Assembly: GCA_949126835.1 (NCBI GenBank)
Contig: OX421500.1
Span: 17,180,181-17,244,180, forward strand
DNA: 64,000 nt
Source of the DNA: Anisus vortex
Lineage: Eukaryota; Mollusca; Gastropoda; Planorbidae
Direction: 5' to 3'
The translations under genes were made by a program, and so were the position numbers. The notes beneath the pieces were generated by a model that saw only the letters and a list, made by a program, of their open reading frames with translations, made no database searches and was not told the origin of the DNA. Shown here piece after piece: positions 44,582-55,879 of this stretch (its first letter is position 1; every line of letters begins with the position of its first letter).

Positions 44582-44585
<4 letters not shown>
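44314..44585 (-). repeat. 5' LTR of the second element
   Basis: 272 bp, matching 38665-38934 with about six differences including a two-base length change. Confidence 0.85.

Positions 44586-44669
<84 letters not shown>
44586..44669. repeat. TA microsatellite
   Basis: About 40 TA units with one TG interruption, between the second element and solo LTR family Y. Confidence 0.95.
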
Positions 44670-44673
<4 letters not shown>

Positions 44674-45407
44674 ACGTTATTATGGATAATATTATTGTTA
44701 GGACCTTCCATCTACTAAATCTTTTCCCCACAACATTGTAATCCTATATGGACACGACTTTTATTTTTATTAATCTTTTGACTTAACACACTAGACAAGG
44801 TTAAGGTCTCCTGAATCAATGATTCGTTCATGATCCAGCCAAAACCAGTTTATTCATAGACATACATCGTTGCTGCACTAAAGCCCGCGAAACGATTTAG
44901 TTGTCTGCTAGATGCATGTTTTCGATTGGACGAGGACGGGGGGAAGACTGTGACGTTAACTCGAACTTTTTTTTAGTTTTTTCTTCATTACTCCTTTAGC
45001 GCCTCTGAAAACTCAGCGCCGCCTTATTTTTTTGGCCGGCGATGGGTATAAATAGTCACATACTGTCGGCAAGACGAGGAGACAGACGTTAGCTAACCTT
45101 CTAACAGGACAGATCGCATTACTACGGCACTGTTCATATCTCTCTATGCTATTGTGGTTTTGCATCTACTAATACAGTTCTAATTGTTTAATACAAATTA
45201 TATGTTCATTTACAAGCCAAGGATTGTGTCTTGATTTTAAATCTGTTACTGAGAGATAATTTGAATGTTGCTAGATTGACCAACTTGAAGAATCGCTTCT
45301 AACCATTACCATCGTAAGAGAGACATGGGTTCCCGAAGGGGCTTAAAAAAGAATCATACGTAGACTAACATCCATAAGCATTGAAGTCAGAGAGCTGTAA
45401 TGTAACA
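44670..45407 (+). mobile_element. Solo LTR, family Y
   Basis: TGTTACGTTATTATGG...GTAATGTAACA, 738 bp, with 4-bp flanks ATAT on both sides (a weak duplication given the TA context). It contains TATAAATAG at 45047-45055, a good LTR promoter box, followed by a GC-richer leader. No internal genes. Confidence 0.65.
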
Positions 45408-46915
45408 ATATTATACATAAATATATATAAAGTAGCTTGTGTCTGTGTGCATAACCAATCAAAATTAGTTTATTTAAAGAAAGGTGAACTTGTTGTGTCA
45501 TATCTTACTTTTTTGATGCCTTATTGACATATTGTTTCCCTAGCGTAGAGGTTAGCGTCTTCGACTGCCGATGGGTTCGATTCCCAAATGATAGCTTTGT
45601 TTCTACGTTTTTATTTTTTAAATTGCCAAAGATTGTAAAGATTGTAGGTCTCTAAAATTTCGTAAAAGGTTTTCTGTTAAAAAAATATAATAATTATATT
45701 TTAGACTCATGCGGAAAAGGGATGTTTGATTTTTATCCATAGGGATACTCCTAAATTTTTGTTAAAAAAAAAAAAACGATTTATTTTAAATTAATTTCTT
45801 ATATGTTTTCATTAAATAAATAATAATTATATATTTAAAACTATTATAGCTTTCTGTTAATTTTAATTTATACAATTTTAATCTCCAGGTTTAGACCTAC
45901 CTAAGTTTATATTTTTCCCGAGCAAATCCGGGCAATAATAATTTAGCTTTTGGTTCAATAAAAAGACTTACATTTTTTTTCACCCGATGATAATACTTAT
46001 TTTATATTACTTTCTTAAACGTTTTCAGTAAATAATTACATTTTTAAATTTATTGCTTCTAGCCAATATATTTCTGTTCATTGTAGTTTATGAAATATTT
46101 ATACAGGCCTAATTTATTTTTTCCCCGACTAACGCCGAGTTTGCTTGTAAATAAAGTATGGTGCATGTGTGTTCATTCCTTTTCCCATTGGTTAATTGTA
46201 AGACGCGTGACCTTATTGCCCCATTTTTTTGCGATCTCACGTTCATGTGTCCTCCCTAGCTAATTGGATGGCGTCCTCGACTGACATGTGGGAGACATGG
46301 GCTTAATTCCCCAATGATTTTATTTGTCTTTTCTCGTAATAGCAATGAATTTTTGTTTTCTAAATTTACATTAATATTACTTTTTTTTTATACTCAAGAT
46401 TGTAAAGAATTAAAGGACTTAAAGCTTTTCTAAAATTAAAAATGTTTTCAGAACGTCAATTGAAAATAAATATATTTTAGACATGCGGGAGACAGCTGTT
46501 CGATTCTTGTCTAGGGATAGCCCATTTTTTAGTTAAGTAATTTTTTCAAAGGGAAATGCCTTGCATTTTAGACTAGACCTAAAGTAATTCTGTTTTTTAA
46601 AGCTTTTTTTAAATGTTTTCAGTAAGTAAAAGCTAATAATTATATTTTAAACAAATCTAATAATTTTATGCGGTAGACTGGTTTCGATTCTAAACCATTG
46701 ATAGTTCTACTTTTTTATTAAATAAAAGAACATGCTTTTTAACCCGATTGCACTATTTTTTTAAAAATTACTTTCCTAAATGTTTTCAGTAAATAATTAA
46801 AAAATGATATTTTTTTTTATAACATTATTATAGCTTTATGTTTATTGTAGTATTGTTTATATATTTATATGTAGCTATAGGTAAATTGCACGAAACAGGC
46901 GGGGCAAATTAGCTT
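45408..46915 (+). repeat. Tandem pair of tRNA-promoter-bearing repeat units
   Basis: Two units of about 740 bp. Each starts near a TATATAAAG/TAAATAAAG then 'tgtgt', has tRNA-like boxes (45545-45590: TAGCGTAGAGGTTAGCG and GGGTTCGATTCCC; 46255-46310 decayed), then internal subrepeats with TTTTCAGTAAATAATTA, and ends with CCG..TAACGCCG-like then TTGCTTGTAAAT or GGGGCAAATTAGCTTGTAAA. Same family as 15225-15908. Confidence 0.55.
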
Positions 46916-46954
46916 GTAAATGCTAAACTATCATGAAATTAACATGTAGATGAT

Positions 46955-47100
46955 GCCGGCTGGTCCTGCGGTTAGTTCACCGGAGTGTCAATCGTCGCGG
47001 TTTGTATCCCTACCTTCGACAGATCCCTACCGCCCTTGCATGAGTGTTGGGCCTACAGGGTGCAATAATCCTGTATCTAGAAGGAACGTCTTTAAAACAA
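46955..47100 (+). repeat. tRNA-derived SINE, first family
   Basis: GCCGGCTGGTCCTGCGGTTA, a B-box-like CGCGGTTTGTATCC, and a body matching 20097-20314. The open frame running through it is fortuitous. Confidence 0.65.
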
Positions 47101-48190
47101 AAAAGTCAGCGATAAAATTGATTCCAAGGGTGAGCCGAAAGAGACAATGTGAGGAACTGTTGAAAAGGAATTTCAAGAGAAGTGAAAGTACCAGAGAAAC
47201 ATCCGTTCGTCCCGCAGCGGACAAAGTTGACGATAAAAAGTCATATGAGTTAAACACATTTAAAACATTTTCTCCCTTGACGCAGCTATTGTTTTCAACA
47301 AACATAATAGTAATACACCAATAAACAAGTTATTCGTATTTTTCTTAGTTTGCCTTTTGTTGGTTTGACGTGTAATTAAAAAATATCGGGGTAACCGATC
47401 TGAGATCGGTCTGTATAGTCTGAAATTAATAATAGAAATGTCATGCATTATCATACTAATACTAATTCTAATACTAATATTGTTATAATATATGATGCAT
47501 TTAATTTCTTTAACATAAAAGATCTTTAAAACAATAGAGAAATTGTAAAAATAAAATACATGTATATAATTTACTATTTACCAAGGGGGATATTTAATCA
47601 GGTGTAGGCCTACAAATTTATTTTGTAGTCATGTCTTCTTTTCCATTACAATATCTTTTGCTACAATATATTTTAATCTGCTTAAAAGGCGTTCAAAAGA
47701 ATAATTATTATTTAGTGATATCATTTAATAAATGCCGGTTGATAAGCTGTTATTAATTGAACAAAAATCCATCTCCAATGAGATTCCTTACGACTAATCA
47801 AGATAGCATGTCATACTTATCAATGACTTTATAACGGTCATCAATGTAGCCAGTAAATTGAACGACTATATCATATAATGTAGGTTAGTGTATCAATTCG
47901 TTCACGAATAAACATGCATTGTAATGTGAAGCTTAGACAAATTATAAAAACATTAATTATAATAAAATATAAGTCAAATTTAAATAAAGTAGCCACGAAT
48001 AAGAAGCTGCATATTTACATATCAATTGTTCAGACAGACTTCAACAATATGGGAAATGTGAATATAAAGTGAATAAAAATTAAACCATATACAGAATATA
48101 TTGTTTGATGTACGTCAATATCATAAATACATTATAATAGTAGTATGTTCTCTTTAAAATAAAATTAATAATCATGATTTTATGATTGAG
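47101..48190. other. Intron of copy B, nothing recognised
   Basis: AT-rich, no splice-bordered open segment and no repeat family recognised. Confidence 0.35.
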
Positions 48191-48199
48191 TGGATATTT

Positions 48200-49245
48200 A
48201 AGTCGCTCGGTGACGGCGTCACCGGAATCTAAGAAGTACATCTGTATTGTACGTATTGTTGACTTTCAAATTCACCCCTAACATTTTGTCTTGGATGTAC
48301 TGCAATATCCATCTTATAGTAGAATTGTCCTGCTGCTATGAAGCAGTAGACTCCGTGACTATTGATTGTCCGATAGTCATCTACCTTTTGCAAAGCCAGT
48401 GCGAAACATGAATTTAAATTCCTGATCCTCTTGTGGAATTCTTCTGCGAGCAAATGACGTTTTAAATAAGAGGCAGGCCAACTCATTTAGAAACACTGAT
48501 AGCTCTATGTTTACTTGACCAGATAAACAGCAGTCACCATAAGAGTCGCGGTTGATTCTGTTTGACACCCGTTCTTCTGAAAAATGAAAAGCATGACAGT
48601 GAATCCATGCTATGTTAAAAGGTCTCAAACTTGTGTAGGTAACGTCAGAATTGATTGCGCAAATGTAGATTGGCAATAGATTTTGTTTCAAAAATAATTG
48701 TTGCCTTACATTACGGCGACGTTGCTCTTCCAAGCGTTGTTCACGTTGATCAATGGTCTCTATCGATATGGCTTTCTGTCGCTTGAGTTGCAAACTTTCT
48801 TTTCTTTTATCTAGTGTTTCATTTTTTAATTGCTCTGCCTTGTGACGTCACAGATTGTCTAATGGTCTTTTCTTTTACATCTGGAGTTTCCTAATCTAGT
48901 TGTTTTGTCCTTCGCTGTCTTTTTTTCTTCTAATCGTCTTTCTCGTTGTTTTGCAGTTTCCTCCTCTAGTTGTTTTGTCATACACTTTCTTTGATAATCC
49001 AATCTCATTTCTGTCTTATCTATAGCTTACTTTTCTAGCTGCTGTAATCTACAAATTGGTTTATTCTTTAATTGTTGATCGCGTGTTTCAGCTAAATCTT
49101 TGTTAATAAATTTTGAAATTATTCCCATGCACCTGAGCTTGGCTGCTCTGTCTGGCCTTATAGTTGTATCTACTGAATCATTTATATCTGAAGACATGCA
49201 AGAAATACTTTTAAAAATAGTCTTCTTCTTCACTATCATCAGTCA
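48200..49245 (-). pseudogene. Helitron Rep/helicase N-terminal remnant
   Basis: Minus strand. It starts with a Met-Ser-Ser-Asp leader (49200) and Arg/Glu/Gln-rich heptad-like stretches (EQRLEEQRRRNVRQQ), then the Helitron-like domain: IHCHAFHFSEERV, GDCCLSGQVNIEL, FLNEL, followed in another frame by RNLNSCFALA, DDYRTINSHGVYCF, AAGQFYYKM. These match the order of the conserved region ahead of the rolling-circle HUH motif. Frame changes near 48400 and 48850-49030 and loss of the rest make it dead. Confidence 0.7.
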
Positions 49246-49934
49246 GTGCCTTTCTCTTTTTCTAGTTTAAAATAGGATTATTATTTTTTCGTCCGCCAGG
49301 CATTATTAGTTGTAAATGTTAAAACTTTAAAGACTGTATAAAATACTTACCATCACAACTATGCAATTAACGATATTTATTTTAATGTATTCCACAGCTT
49401 TAATAGTACCCTAATTGTTTAATGTATTGGTAAGAGCCCAATCAACACGGACTCTTTGAAACATATAAACAAAACTATATTTTTCCTTTTTTTTAAATTG
49501 CTGACACATTTTTACGCTGATTATATTTAATTGCGCGGCGAATCGGAAAATGGTAACGATTTTAATGCTTTAAAACGGGAATTACCGAAACAAACGCTGA
49601 TAGTAAATAAAAGTCGTCTTGACTATGACGTCATAAGAGTTGTATTGAACGTGATCGCGCTAGATGGCGAATCCAATGACATGTTTTTTTTCTTCTTTTA
49701 GCCCAATTTAAAAGCTATTTTTAGAAATGGTCAGTGGTTTTTCCAAAAATTGAGGGTCAAGCAGAGGTTCAAATGAAATGAGATTGATCTAAAACACATT
49801 ATCTCACCAAAATACATCAATAGGACAATTTTCGCGAAAATCGTTGGGCCCGTTTTCGAGAACGCTGACACAAACACACAAACAAACCCACAAACAAATA
49901 TATCCCCAATTTTTTCTCGTTTAATATTATTAGA

Positions 49935-49962
49935 CTAGTGGTTATGCCCGTCAAAATGACGG
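49935..49962 (-). mobile_element. Candidate Helitron 3' terminus (minus strand)
   Basis: On the minus strand CCGTCA-TTT-TGACGG forms a hairpin, nine bases follow, then CTAG and T. A short hairpin about 10 bases ahead of CTRR, next to T, is the Helitron 3' signature. The element body would extend rightward (about 49940-51250). Its TC start was not found. Confidence 0.5.
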
Positions 49963-50029
49963 AGAAACGAACGACTACAATGTGTTTTGTTAAGAGATAA
50001 AGAAAAGAGACTATATCACAATAAAGACA

Positions 50030-51245
50030 ATGAACGTTTCTTTTCGGTAGTTAGTATTTGTTCTTTTCAATTGTTTCTGGTCGCCCTGACCCTGGCATAT
50101 GCATAATAATTGTTACTGTCAAGCTTCTGGTATTAAAACGTAGCAAGCAGTTGTGTTGACTTGTCTTGTTATTAATAATAGCCTATTAAATTATCAATAA
50201 TATACTATCTAAAAGAAAAAAAAACACAATACCAGACAATAAAAAGGTAAATAATATAAAAAAAATAGAAAATAATATTTCAACACCATAAAAACTAAAG
50301 TGAGAACGATTTTTTTCGGTATTTAATTTTTGTTCTTGCTTATTGTATTAATAAAACAGTGTTGAAAATGTTTCTTTCGGTATTTAGTTTTTGTTATTTG
50401 TAATTTTTTCTGGTCGACCTGACCCTGGCATATGCATAATAATTGTGGCCTCAAGGACTGGCGTAGTGTGTAAACCGCCGATACATTCCCATTAAGAATA
50501 CACTGGCGGGCGAACGCACGGGGCACAGCCCGCGCAGCGGGTCCGAGGTCCATATCACTGCCGAGAGGCCACTGGTCTCGGTGGGGAGGAAGCAATGGAC
50601 GCTGCAATCCCGTCTCAAGAACCACCCGGTGCCTGGATGCATGTAGGCCTACCTATAGTAGGCCTTTAGGATTTATTCTACCGGGTGACAGTGCAGCTAT
50701 ACTGGCGAGCCACCTTGATAATGATCCTTTGGTGAACCGCAGTGAACGATCGCTGGGCTGTGGAAACCTTCCCCGTTACACGGCACGCCACGCCTTCGGC
50801 GTGTCGTTGGGTGGCTGGAGCCTGGACAGAGATTGCTCAATCCTAAGCGTTACGCCATGGACACAAGAGCCGAAAGAGACTTAAGAGACTTTTAAATTCG
50901 ATATTAAAATGTAGCGAACAGTTGTGTTGACTTGCCTTGTTATTAATAATATTAAATTAACAATAATATAAGAAGAAGAAGAAGAATGGGCATTTCTATA
51001 GCTCTTCTATCCATGCTATTTAAATTAGCATGCTCATATACTATCTAAAAGAAAAAATATATAAATACAAAACAATAAAAAATGTAAATAATTTAAACAA
51101 AATTAGAAAATAATATTTCAAGGCAATAATAAACTAAATTGAGAAAGATTTTTTCTGTATTTAATTTTTGTTCTTGCTTATTGTATCAATAAAACAGCAC
51201 TGAGAATTTTTCTTTCGGTATTTAGTTTTTATTTTACATTGTTGC
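50030..51245. repeat. Tandem repeat of about 360 bp, interrupted
   Basis: Unit landmarks TTCTTTCGGTATTTAGTTTTTG, CCTGACCCTGGCATATGCAT, CAGTTGTGTTGACTTG, ACTATCTAAAAGAAAA and TTGTTCTTGCTTATTGTAT recur at about 50040-50390, 50390-51215 and 51205 onward. The second unit holds a GC-rich insert (50449-50895) and a GAA-repeat insert (50970-51040). Confidence 0.7.
50449..50895. mobile_element. GC-rich insertion, probably a LINE 3' part
   Basis: About 450 bp, much richer in GC than its surroundings, interrupts the tandem repeat. It contains ACGCCACGCCTTCGGCGTG, a small palindrome, and ends with a possible coding tail (AMDTRAERDLRDF). Family not recognised. Confidence 0.4.
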
Positions 51246-51908
51246 TGTCAAGCTTATGGTACCCGGTATTAAAAAGTAATCATTTATAGGCCTAACTTTT
51301 TTTTTTTTTATCATTCGTATCATTTAATTTATAGAGTGTATACAGTCGCCTATTAAAGGATATTCTCAATAGTGACGTAAATCCATTAAATAATTAAAAC
51401 ATTTGGTTACTTTTTACTTAAAAGGATAATGCAAACATCAATAATGAAAAAAATAAATAATTTGATAGACATTACGTCATACGCTAGTATTTTTTAAAGT
51501 AAACAATTGAAACTCTCCAAGACAAATTGCGGTGCGTAACTTATAAAAAAGGTCTCGCCACATTAAAAAAACAACAGCATAATTGGGGAAACCCGAAAAG
51601 ACCCTCGCGTTCAACATACAAAATATCGCGTTCAACATAGTAATGAACGGAAATGGCCATTTGCTATGTACGGCTATATTTAATTTGCATGGCTGGATCT
51701 AACATTTTGAATGTTTTAAATTAACACATTCATGATTATAAGTCATAAAATAAAATTATCTTTCGGAGTACGTTTCCGATTTATACATTTAATTTTTGTC
51801 CCGATTAGTCAAACGGCTTAGGTGCCTATAGCGAACAAATATATATATAAATATATAAACAAACATATAAACAAACTCACGGTAATTATATATGTTGATG
51901 ATACTTAC

Positions 51909-51966
51909 CGCTAGAATAGGAGTTGGCCACTGTGAGGCAGTTACTCTGGTCAAGTACATATTTTCA
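51909..51966 (-). CDS. DEG/ENaC copy B exon with SQWP motif
   Basis: A 58-bp exon with acceptor TTTTTTTCCCAG and donor GCG|GTAAGT. It encodes ENMYLTRVTASQWPTPILA; the first base completes Ser begun at 52302. 'Y....S.SQWP' is a family landmark after C-x-x-PC. It ends in phase 0, as the 29835 exon requires. Confidence 0.87.
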
Positions 51967-52301
51967 CTGGGAAAAAAATAGAGAACATAAATAACTGAAG
52001 TTTATAGATTAAACATTCAAACACACTTGCACACACGTACACTAATGCACACAAAATGTATCAAATAATAAATGTGTATGAATTGTAAACTATGGAGGTC
52101 CTTCAAAGTCATTGCGTAAAATTATTGTTTTCATTATGTAGTTTCGTTACAAACGTGTTTACAATATTAATAAGATTTAATGATATGTCCTAGAAATATA
52201 TTCATACTGACATACTTTTTGCACTTTATTTCTCGTTTTAAATATTTTTAGTTATCATTATTTATGTATTTATTTATTTTTTACGTTTTCGACACAATTA
52301 C

Positions 52302-52353
52302 CTGCATGGCGTTTTACAGTCTTCCATTTGGTGATCCTCACTCTGACTATCCT
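52302..52353 (-). CDS. DEG/ENaC copy B exon with C-x-x-PC motif
   Basis: A 52-bp exon with acceptor TTAACAACAG and donor TGCAG|GTAATT. It encodes DSQSEDHQMEDCKTPC plus split codons at both ends (Glu with 55605, Ser with 51966). The CKTPC motif is the family's conserved C-x-x-PC. Confidence 0.83.
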
Positions 52354-52727
52354 CTGTTGTTAAAATATATATCAACACATTAATAACAATAAAACATTAT
52401 ATAGGAATTTCAATGAACTTTCAATGCAAGCCACATAATAAATATTGAACAGAATGCGCAATCGCATTTTTTTTCTGTTTCCGGAAGTAATACCGACGCC
52501 ATAGTGTTTAGACTCAGCGGACAATATATTTAGGCCTATTTCCAATATCTTTGTCATCAAATCTACAAGCTCAAGCACCAAAGCTAATGTTTTAGGCAAA
52601 AGGAACAAAGGTTGTTGTTTTATAAACTGCAACAATGATGCAAAAAGGATTGATTATCGTACAAATAAGCTTGTATTAGTTTCATCTATTTTACAACAAA
52701 AAAAAAAATGTTTTACTCAATTATTTC

Positions 52728-52795
52728 CTCGCGCCAAAACGTCCCGCGCCAAAACGTCCCGCGCCAAAACGGCAGCGCCAAAACGTCAAGTACCG
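52728..52795. repeat. 15-bp short tandem repeat
   Basis: Four imperfect units of CGCGCCAAAACGTCC in the 55604-52354 intron. Confidence 0.85.
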
Positions 52796-53549
52796 TCAAA
52801 CTACATGGCTTTCCTGAACCCGTAAAGGTTAAACAACGGCTAATTGTAACCTCGTATTACTTAATATTAGTAGCCTTGCTTTTTGTCCTAAGCTTGCTAC
52901 GACTAGATATCAGTAATACATAAGCCTTTCTCATTTGACTATAGTGGCGTCTCTAGTGACCGCTGCCTTGAGTCAAAAGAAAATGGCGGAAGCCGAGCTT
53001 CCCGTTTAGTGATTGCGCACATAGGGATTTCGCATTCTGTTCTATACCTATTCTGTCATGCTAACATAGTATCTCATCACAGGTGAAATAATATCCAGTG
53101 TAAGATGTTAATTAAGATAATGAGTAGACTGGGTCGTGCAATGTCAATAATTGTGGTTTTTATTTGCATTTGATTGTGTAGGCATATCAAACAAATACAC
53201 ACAATAATAAATGTTTAATGATCAAAAGTCAAGCTGATTTAAATTTATTAATTTATTTATTGTTATTGTTATTATTATTTAATGATAATAATTTAATTAT
53301 TATAAAACATGCTAATTGTACACAAAGTAACAACTCAAAGGCAGCAAGTCTTAAACATTCGTCGAGTAGCAAACTATTTAATGTCATAGATCTAAAGAAG
53401 CAATTGATCAATATCCGATCAACCCTTTGAAATGCTTTCAAATTTAGTGTGTTTCGGGATCGGGTTTTCCCGTACTGTGAAATATTGCTGTCTACTTTTT
53501 TTATTATTAACTTTTTTTATTGTTTGGTATTTTTTTTTCCTTTTGATAG

Positions 53550-54260
53550 TGTCATGTTTATTGTTTTCCAAGTATTGGAACACACAATGTTTATTTCCCC
53601 CTCCCCTCTCTTTTTCTCTCTACACACGATTTTGTGGGCGGGGCTAAGTCTTTCCAATTGTTTGACTTTTAGTAAGAAGGCGAGAGATTCTTGGTAATTA
53701 TGGTATTCAGTGTTGACCTCAAATTCTCGGAGTGGCTAAGAATGGTTGATTATTTTGGCATGGGGGAGTTCATATCATTTTTATTATGAGTTTTGTAGTG
53801 ATACCATTATGTTCACCCCTCCTAGTAATAGGTCTGTCCCTTGCACCACTTGAATAGTATTTAATGATTTGTGTGTCTGAAAGGCAGTGAGTTTCGAGAT
53901 AATTTCTTTTGAAGACGCTTGTGTTTGCACTATTTTATTCTAACTGTACATAATCCTTATATTGTATATATAATTGAACATATCACCTGAATTATATTAT
54001 CAACAACATTTACACTGAAGCTTCCTCGTCAAGTTACTATTCTATTGCGTTGTTTACAATACTATAATATTTATTTACTACTCTAACGTCAAGGAAAGGA
54101 ACTGTTAGAACGCACATCCTGAGTGTGTGCCCAGGACTATAAAGAGAGTTCGTGTAATACTGAAACATAAATAATAATAACTAAAGTCTACCCTAGGACC
54201 AACGAGTATTATCAACAATATCTACACGGCTCTGGCCACAAGGGGATTGTGGACGTAACA
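53550..54260 (+). mobile_element. Solo LTR, family X, with target duplication
   Basis: TGTCATGTTTATTG...GGACGTAACA, 711 bp, flanked by ATAG on both sides (53546-53549, 54261-54264). It is the best-bounded copy of this family and fixes its ends. No internal genes. Confidence 0.82.
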
Positions 54261-54264
54261 ATAG

Positions 54265-55600
54265 TATAATTGTTAGTTTTATATCATTGATAAGAAGACA
54301 GAAGTCAGCAACAATTCATATGCATATTGTGTAAAATAACAACAACATGGATTCCGTTCCGATTTATCTAGTGATCAGTGACGCAGTAAGTTTTATACAC
54401 AATTTTGTTTATTTTGATAAGTACTGTGTACATTTTTAGAATTGCCTGTCTTTACTTTGCTCAAACCAATTTATTAAGAAGGCGCAATCCATTCTTTTTA
54501 TAGATCATTGTACCGAACCGATCGAGATATTTAAAAGCAGTTGCAACATATGTCATGTTGGGTGATAGTAGTTGTTTAGCAGCAATTGCATTCTATTAAG
54601 TTATATGTCACATTAAAACTACATTATAATCCCCACACACACACACATCTGCCTATCTCCGATACAGTCTAAATCTAGTAATGGATCAAGGTTAAGTATA
54701 TTAAGAGCTTAAAATGACTTTTACGTCACAATCACACATAATTAAAAAAGTTAAACTTTGTGTGAATTGTTTTTTAAAGCTTTAGATTATCATTATTATA
54801 ATAAAAGCTAATCTACATTTTGATATTTTAAATATTTAAAAAGCAGTAGTGTTCAAACTATTGAAAGTACTTTAGTACCGCCCACTGGCTCGTCACCGCC
54901 CTCATATCACCCCCGGGAATGTCAGCGCCTCCGTCGAGAATCTATTTTTAAATAAAAAGTTTTCATACATTAACACCAGCACCATGTTAGGCAATTGAAT
55001 AAATTTCACTATAAAAATAGATGAGCCTTTTTGCTATTTAGTCAGCCGTAACATGTAGGGTAGGGATACGTTATTTTGGCTCTCTACATAGGTGAAAGTG
55101 AAGCCGTAGGCACACACACATTGTCAACGAGGAGGCAGTTTCTCAACTACTTGCACTTTAAGTTGTGCAAATACCAAACTATACGATTGGTCAAGACAAC
55201 CGGCTTAGCGGTGCTGTATTATTGCGCCAATTCGTTCTCTCATATCAAAGTTTGCGTGGCTTGTTGCCCGAGCAATACTTTTTAGAGGCTCAACGATGAA
55301 CGTCTCTTAATCGTTTTTCAAACAATCTACTCCTACAGGGCGTATATTGTTGGCTTACACACCTTAACAGCATTAGGATTTTAAGATATAAGAAAATAGT
55401 GAAGTTAGAAGAGAATAAAACAAGGCCATTCGAATAACTCTGGTCAAGAAATCCACAAAGAGAAGGAACAATAATATTTATGGAAAAAGAACATTATTGA
55501 ATACAAAATTAATCTCATGTCTTGTCACTGGCATTTGTAACGGGCATTTTGCACAAACATTTTAATTCATTTTAATAACATAATTGCGACATGTAGATAG
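54265..55600. other. Intron of copy B, nothing recognised
   Basis: AT-rich. Short CA runs (54632-54648). Open segments at 55076-55285 have no splice logic with the gene and no recognised domain. Confidence 0.35.
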
Positions 55601-55604
55601 TTAC

Positions 55605-55731
55605 CTTCATAGTAATCACAAATTCTTAGGTTTTGTGAACTGTTCATTGAGTCAAATAGATACTGAAGTAGTTTGCTGGTACAGTTATATTTTGAGATTT
55701 GAAGTTCATAATAACGTACTTCATGGCAGAA
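55605..55731 (-). CDS. DEG/ENaC copy B exon, Cys-rich segment
   Basis: A 127-bp exon with acceptor TTATTTTTTTTAG and donor GAAG|GTAACT. Phase 0 to phase 1. It begins FCHEVRYYELQISKYNCTSK and continues to LRICDYYE; three Cys lie in the thumb/palm cysteine region of the family, where 'YS..aC...C....C' is usual. It follows directly from GLQS of the 59505 exon. The number of cysteines is lower than in typical ENaC/ASIC proteins. Confidence 0.83.
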
Positions 55732-55879
55732 CTAAAAAAAAATAATATTTTTTTAAAATTCACACTGTTACACTGTTACATGTGTATAGCAAGTTTAAAT
55801 AGTTTTTCTATTGTATTTACAATTGCAATAATAATTCATTTAGAGTGTTTTTTTTTTAAATTTATGCCTAAATATAAAG

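Larger units (their letters stand above)
38665..44585 (-). mobile_element. Second, decayed Gmr1-like LTR retrotransposon
   Basis: LTRs at 38665-38934 and 44314-44585 (270 and 272 bp; minus-strand TGTTACGTAC...CGTGTTACA) are about 98% alike by eye. On the minus strand the order is gag, protease, integrase, then only the first part of reverse transcriptase: again integrase before RT. Frameshifts break gag and integrase, and most of RT and all RNase H are missing or unrecognisable (38935-40480). No target duplication; TA microsatellites border both sides. It is nonfunctional but shows the same domain order as its neighbour with quite different proteins and LTRs. Confidence 0.82.

Noticed and set aside
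38660..44590. Target-site duplication for the second LTR element
   Set aside because: Left flank (tgtaa) and right flank (atata) differ; TA repeat turnover may have erased it, so none is claimed.
46950..47324. A 124-codon open frame
   Set aside because: Its first half is SINE sequence, and no domain or splice partner is seen.
52372..52635. Minus-strand open segment next to a channel exon
   Set aside because: Phases of 55605 and 52353 already join directly, and this segment has no family features.
55076..55285. Open frame with several Cys at the end
   Set aside because: Plus strand, opposite to the gene, no splice signals and no recognised domain.
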